NCBI GenBank assembly: GCA_964630295.1
Contig: CAZVTU010000038.1
Location: 1 to 5,839, forward strand
Direction of reading: 5' to 3'
Length of the DNA: 5,839 nt
Origin: CAZVTU01 sp964630295
GTDB taxonomy: Bacteria; Patescibacteriota; Minisyncoccia; Minisyncoccales; RBG-13-42-11
Within the stretch, counting starts at the first letter, position 1. Every line of letters begins with the position of its first letter. Shown one piece after another: positions 4,610 to 5,839 of the stretch. Position numbers and translations under genes: made by a program. The notes beneath the pieces are model-generated. The model saw nothing but the letters and a program-made list of their open reading frames with translations. It did no database searches and was not told the DNA's origin.

Positions 4610-5653
4610 TTACAAGGCTCTAATCTCTTTTACCACATTCGCCATTCTCATTTCTTTGGAACCATCAACCAGGATCAAATCTTCTTTTTGTATCTCGTTT
4701 TGTAAATCAATTTTACCTTCTTCAATTGTATCATATTGAAAAATTTTTTCAAGTGCCATCCCTTTCCTTTTGGCCCCCTCAGCAATAAATTTAGCTCTTG
4801 ATCCGAAAGTAAATAATAGATCAGCATTTTTGGCTACTTTTTCTCCAATAGCTTCATGGGCTTCAATTGTATATTTGCCGATTCCTAAAATATCTCCTAA
4901 AACAGCAATTTTCCTCTTAAAATTTTGAATTTTCCCTAAAATTTCAATTGCCTCTATCATCGAGAAAACTGTGGCTGATTCAGAGTCATCTAAAATCCAA
5001 GAGTTTTTAATTCCTTTAATCAATCGCATCTTTCCGGGTAATGATTGATAGCTCTTTAATGCTTGCGAAATTTCAATTAAATTCAAATCGAATAATGTTC
5101 CTACTGCTGTTGCTGCCAAAGCCGAATAAATCTGTTCTTTTCCAAAAAGATTCTCCAACCAAATTGGAACAATATTGCCTCGATAATTTATTTTAAAATT
5201 CGTTCCTGTATTCAAATTGATATCAGTTGCTCGAAAGTCAGCTCTCTCCTGAAAGCCAAAAGTTAAATTATGAGCTATAGTTTCTGTTTTTAATTCTCTT
5301 ACTGTCTCATCATCGAAATTTAAAACCAAAAATCCATGACTTGGTATTAATTTCACTAACTCTTTTATTTTAGAAACTTTTTCTTTATCTCCAGCAAAAA
5401 AATATTTTTCAGGGGGAATGTCACCGATATTGGTAACAACTAAAATTGGTAAAGAGGAATTTTTGATAAATATTTTAAATTTTTTTAATTTTCCAGGGTT
5501 AAATTCAAAAATTAAAACATCTCTTCCAACCTTAAAATAATGCTTAAAAACTTGGAAAATTGCCTCTTTAGTTGTCTTTTGACTTTCTCCGGCGACAATA
5601 ATTATTTTTGGTTTTTTTAAAAAAATTTTAATTAAATCAAAAATATTATTCAT
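4610..5653 (-). CDS. MurF-like Mur ligase family protein, short form with degenerate ATP site
   Basis: This 347-residue protein belongs to the Mur ligase family, which joins amino acids or peptides to UDP-MurNAc precursors using ATP. MurF is usually about 450 residues; this protein lacks the N-terminal UDP-substrate domain and opens with a short hydrophobic/basic stretch followed by the ATPase domain. Family features are VTNIGDIPPEKYF (73-85), LNFDDETV (111-118), a helix ALAATAVG (178-185), LPGKMRLIKGIK (205-216), LDDS (221-224), KIAVLGDILGIG (248-259), IGEKVAK (269-275), and GSKEMRM (331-337) near the end. Key residues are altered. The P-loop reads GESQKTT (22-28), with Gln in place of the conserved Gly before Lys. 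LDDS is followed by ESAT instead of the MurF-typical YNANP. KGS near the C-terminus reads DGS. The frame is intact, so this is a divergent or non-canonical ligase, or one losing catalysis, rather than a pseudogene. Its ATG overlaps the PBP stop by 8 nt, so translation is probably coupled. Confidence 0.8.
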   Translation of the reverse strand: MNNIFDLIKIFLKKPKIIIVAGESQKTTKEAIFQVFKHYFKVGRDVLIFEFNPGKLKKFKIFIKNSSLPILVVTNIGDIPPEKYFFAGDKEKVSKIKELVKLIPSHGFLVLNFDDETVRELKTETIAHNLTFGFQERADFRATDINLNTGTNFKINYRGNIVPIWLENLFGKEQIYSALAATAVGTLFDLNLIEISQALKSYQSLPGKMRLIKGIKNSWILDDSESATVFSMIEAIEILGKIQNFKRKIAVLGDILGIGKYTIEAHEAIGEKVAKNADLLFTFGSRAKFIAEGAKRKGMALEKIFQYDTIEEGKIDLQNEIQKEDLILVDGSKEMRMANVVKEIRAL

Positions 5654-5839
5654 AGTCAGGTGGAATTTGATAATAATCGATGAGATATTTTGCTAAATCG
5701 TGAAAAAGGGGAACTGCCGAATATTCAGCGGTTTTTGTCTTTGGATTATCTAATTTTACCAAAATAACAAATTTAGGGTTAAAGGCAGGAAGCCAACCAA
5801 CAAAAGTTTGCCAAGTTTTATCTGAATACCCTTTTTTAT
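5646..5839 (-). CDS. Penicillin-binding protein transpeptidase (FtsI/PBP2-like), C-terminal fragment
   Basis: I translated this partial gene by hand; it enters from the right edge and ends at the TAA at 5648-5646. The visible 63 residues include KGYSDKTWQTFVGWLPAFNP, then KFVILVKLDNPKT, then AEYSAVPLFHDLAKYLIDYY and the end QIPPDYE. This matches the C-terminal end of the class B PBP transpeptidase domain (PF00905). There, a strand after the KTGT box leads to 'FVG..P...P.+.+.V..D.P' and a final helix. The catalytic Ser and KTG motifs lie outside the window. The protein would cross-link peptidoglycan at the outer face of the membrane. Its last codons overlap the Mur-ligase start (ATGAATAA), placing it upstream in the same operon. 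Assignment to FtsI rather than another class B PBP is not possible from this fragment. Confidence 0.85.
   Translation of the reverse strand, partial: KKGYSDKTWQTFVGWLPAFNPKFVILVKLDNPKTKTAEYSAVPLFHDLAKYLIDYYQIPPDYE

Noticed and set aside
4610..5653. Mur ligase as a pseudogene
   Set aside because: Despite altered motifs the frame is intact over 347 codons, ends normally, and keeps many MurF-like positions up to its C-terminus; loss of motif residues alone does not show decay.

Overview
The window is AT-rich and compact, and every supported gene lies on the minus strand. It most likely comes from a Candidate Phyla Radiation (Patescibacteria) genome. I infer this from gene style: the Mur-ligase-like protein lacks the usual N-terminal substrate domain, the penicillin-binding-protein tail ends in a pattern I associate with CPR genomes, and most starts lack a Shine-Dalgarno sequence. 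It is not a computed placement. The exact 100-base N run points to a scaffolded draft or metagenome assembly.

In transcription order (right to left) there are three blocks. Block 1 (5839 to about 4450) is a cell-wall pair: the C-terminal end of a class B penicillin-binding-protein transpeptidase overlaps by 8 nt a MurF-like Mur ligase with an eroded ATP site. It is followed by a 93-nt imperfect palindrome whose distal part is a good intrinsic terminator. Block 2 (4450 to 4071) is a small one-gene cassette. It holds a 78-residue cysteine-rich, probably zinc-binding protein of unknown function, with a textbook Shine-Dalgarno, an unusual codon choice (7 of 8 Ile codons are ATA) and its own terminator. 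Block 3 (3996 to 1) is tRNA-Glu(CUC) followed by three tightly packed ion-transport genes: a PEGLP-type (Ca2+-ATPase-like) P-type ATPase, a membrane-only CPA2/Kef-type cation:proton antiporter, and the N-terminus of a CaCA-family Na+/Ca2+ exchanger-like protein. The spacings of 6 and 7 nt imply one operon for cation homeostasis.

No CRISPR array, insertion sequence or obvious defence system is visible. The most unusual items are: three departures from core P-type ATPase motifs in one protein (TGEW, DKTCTLT, VCGAPE); the degenerate Mur-ligase P-loop (GESQKTT) and lost YNANP motif; the 93-nt palindrome, whose mismatches become G-U pairs mainly in minus-strand RNA; and the compositionally distinct 78-aa gene, whose start region is complementary to the sequence just after its stop codon. 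No stretch over 300 bases is without a gene; the longest is 4393-4609, which holds the palindrome, terminator and Shine-Dalgarno.
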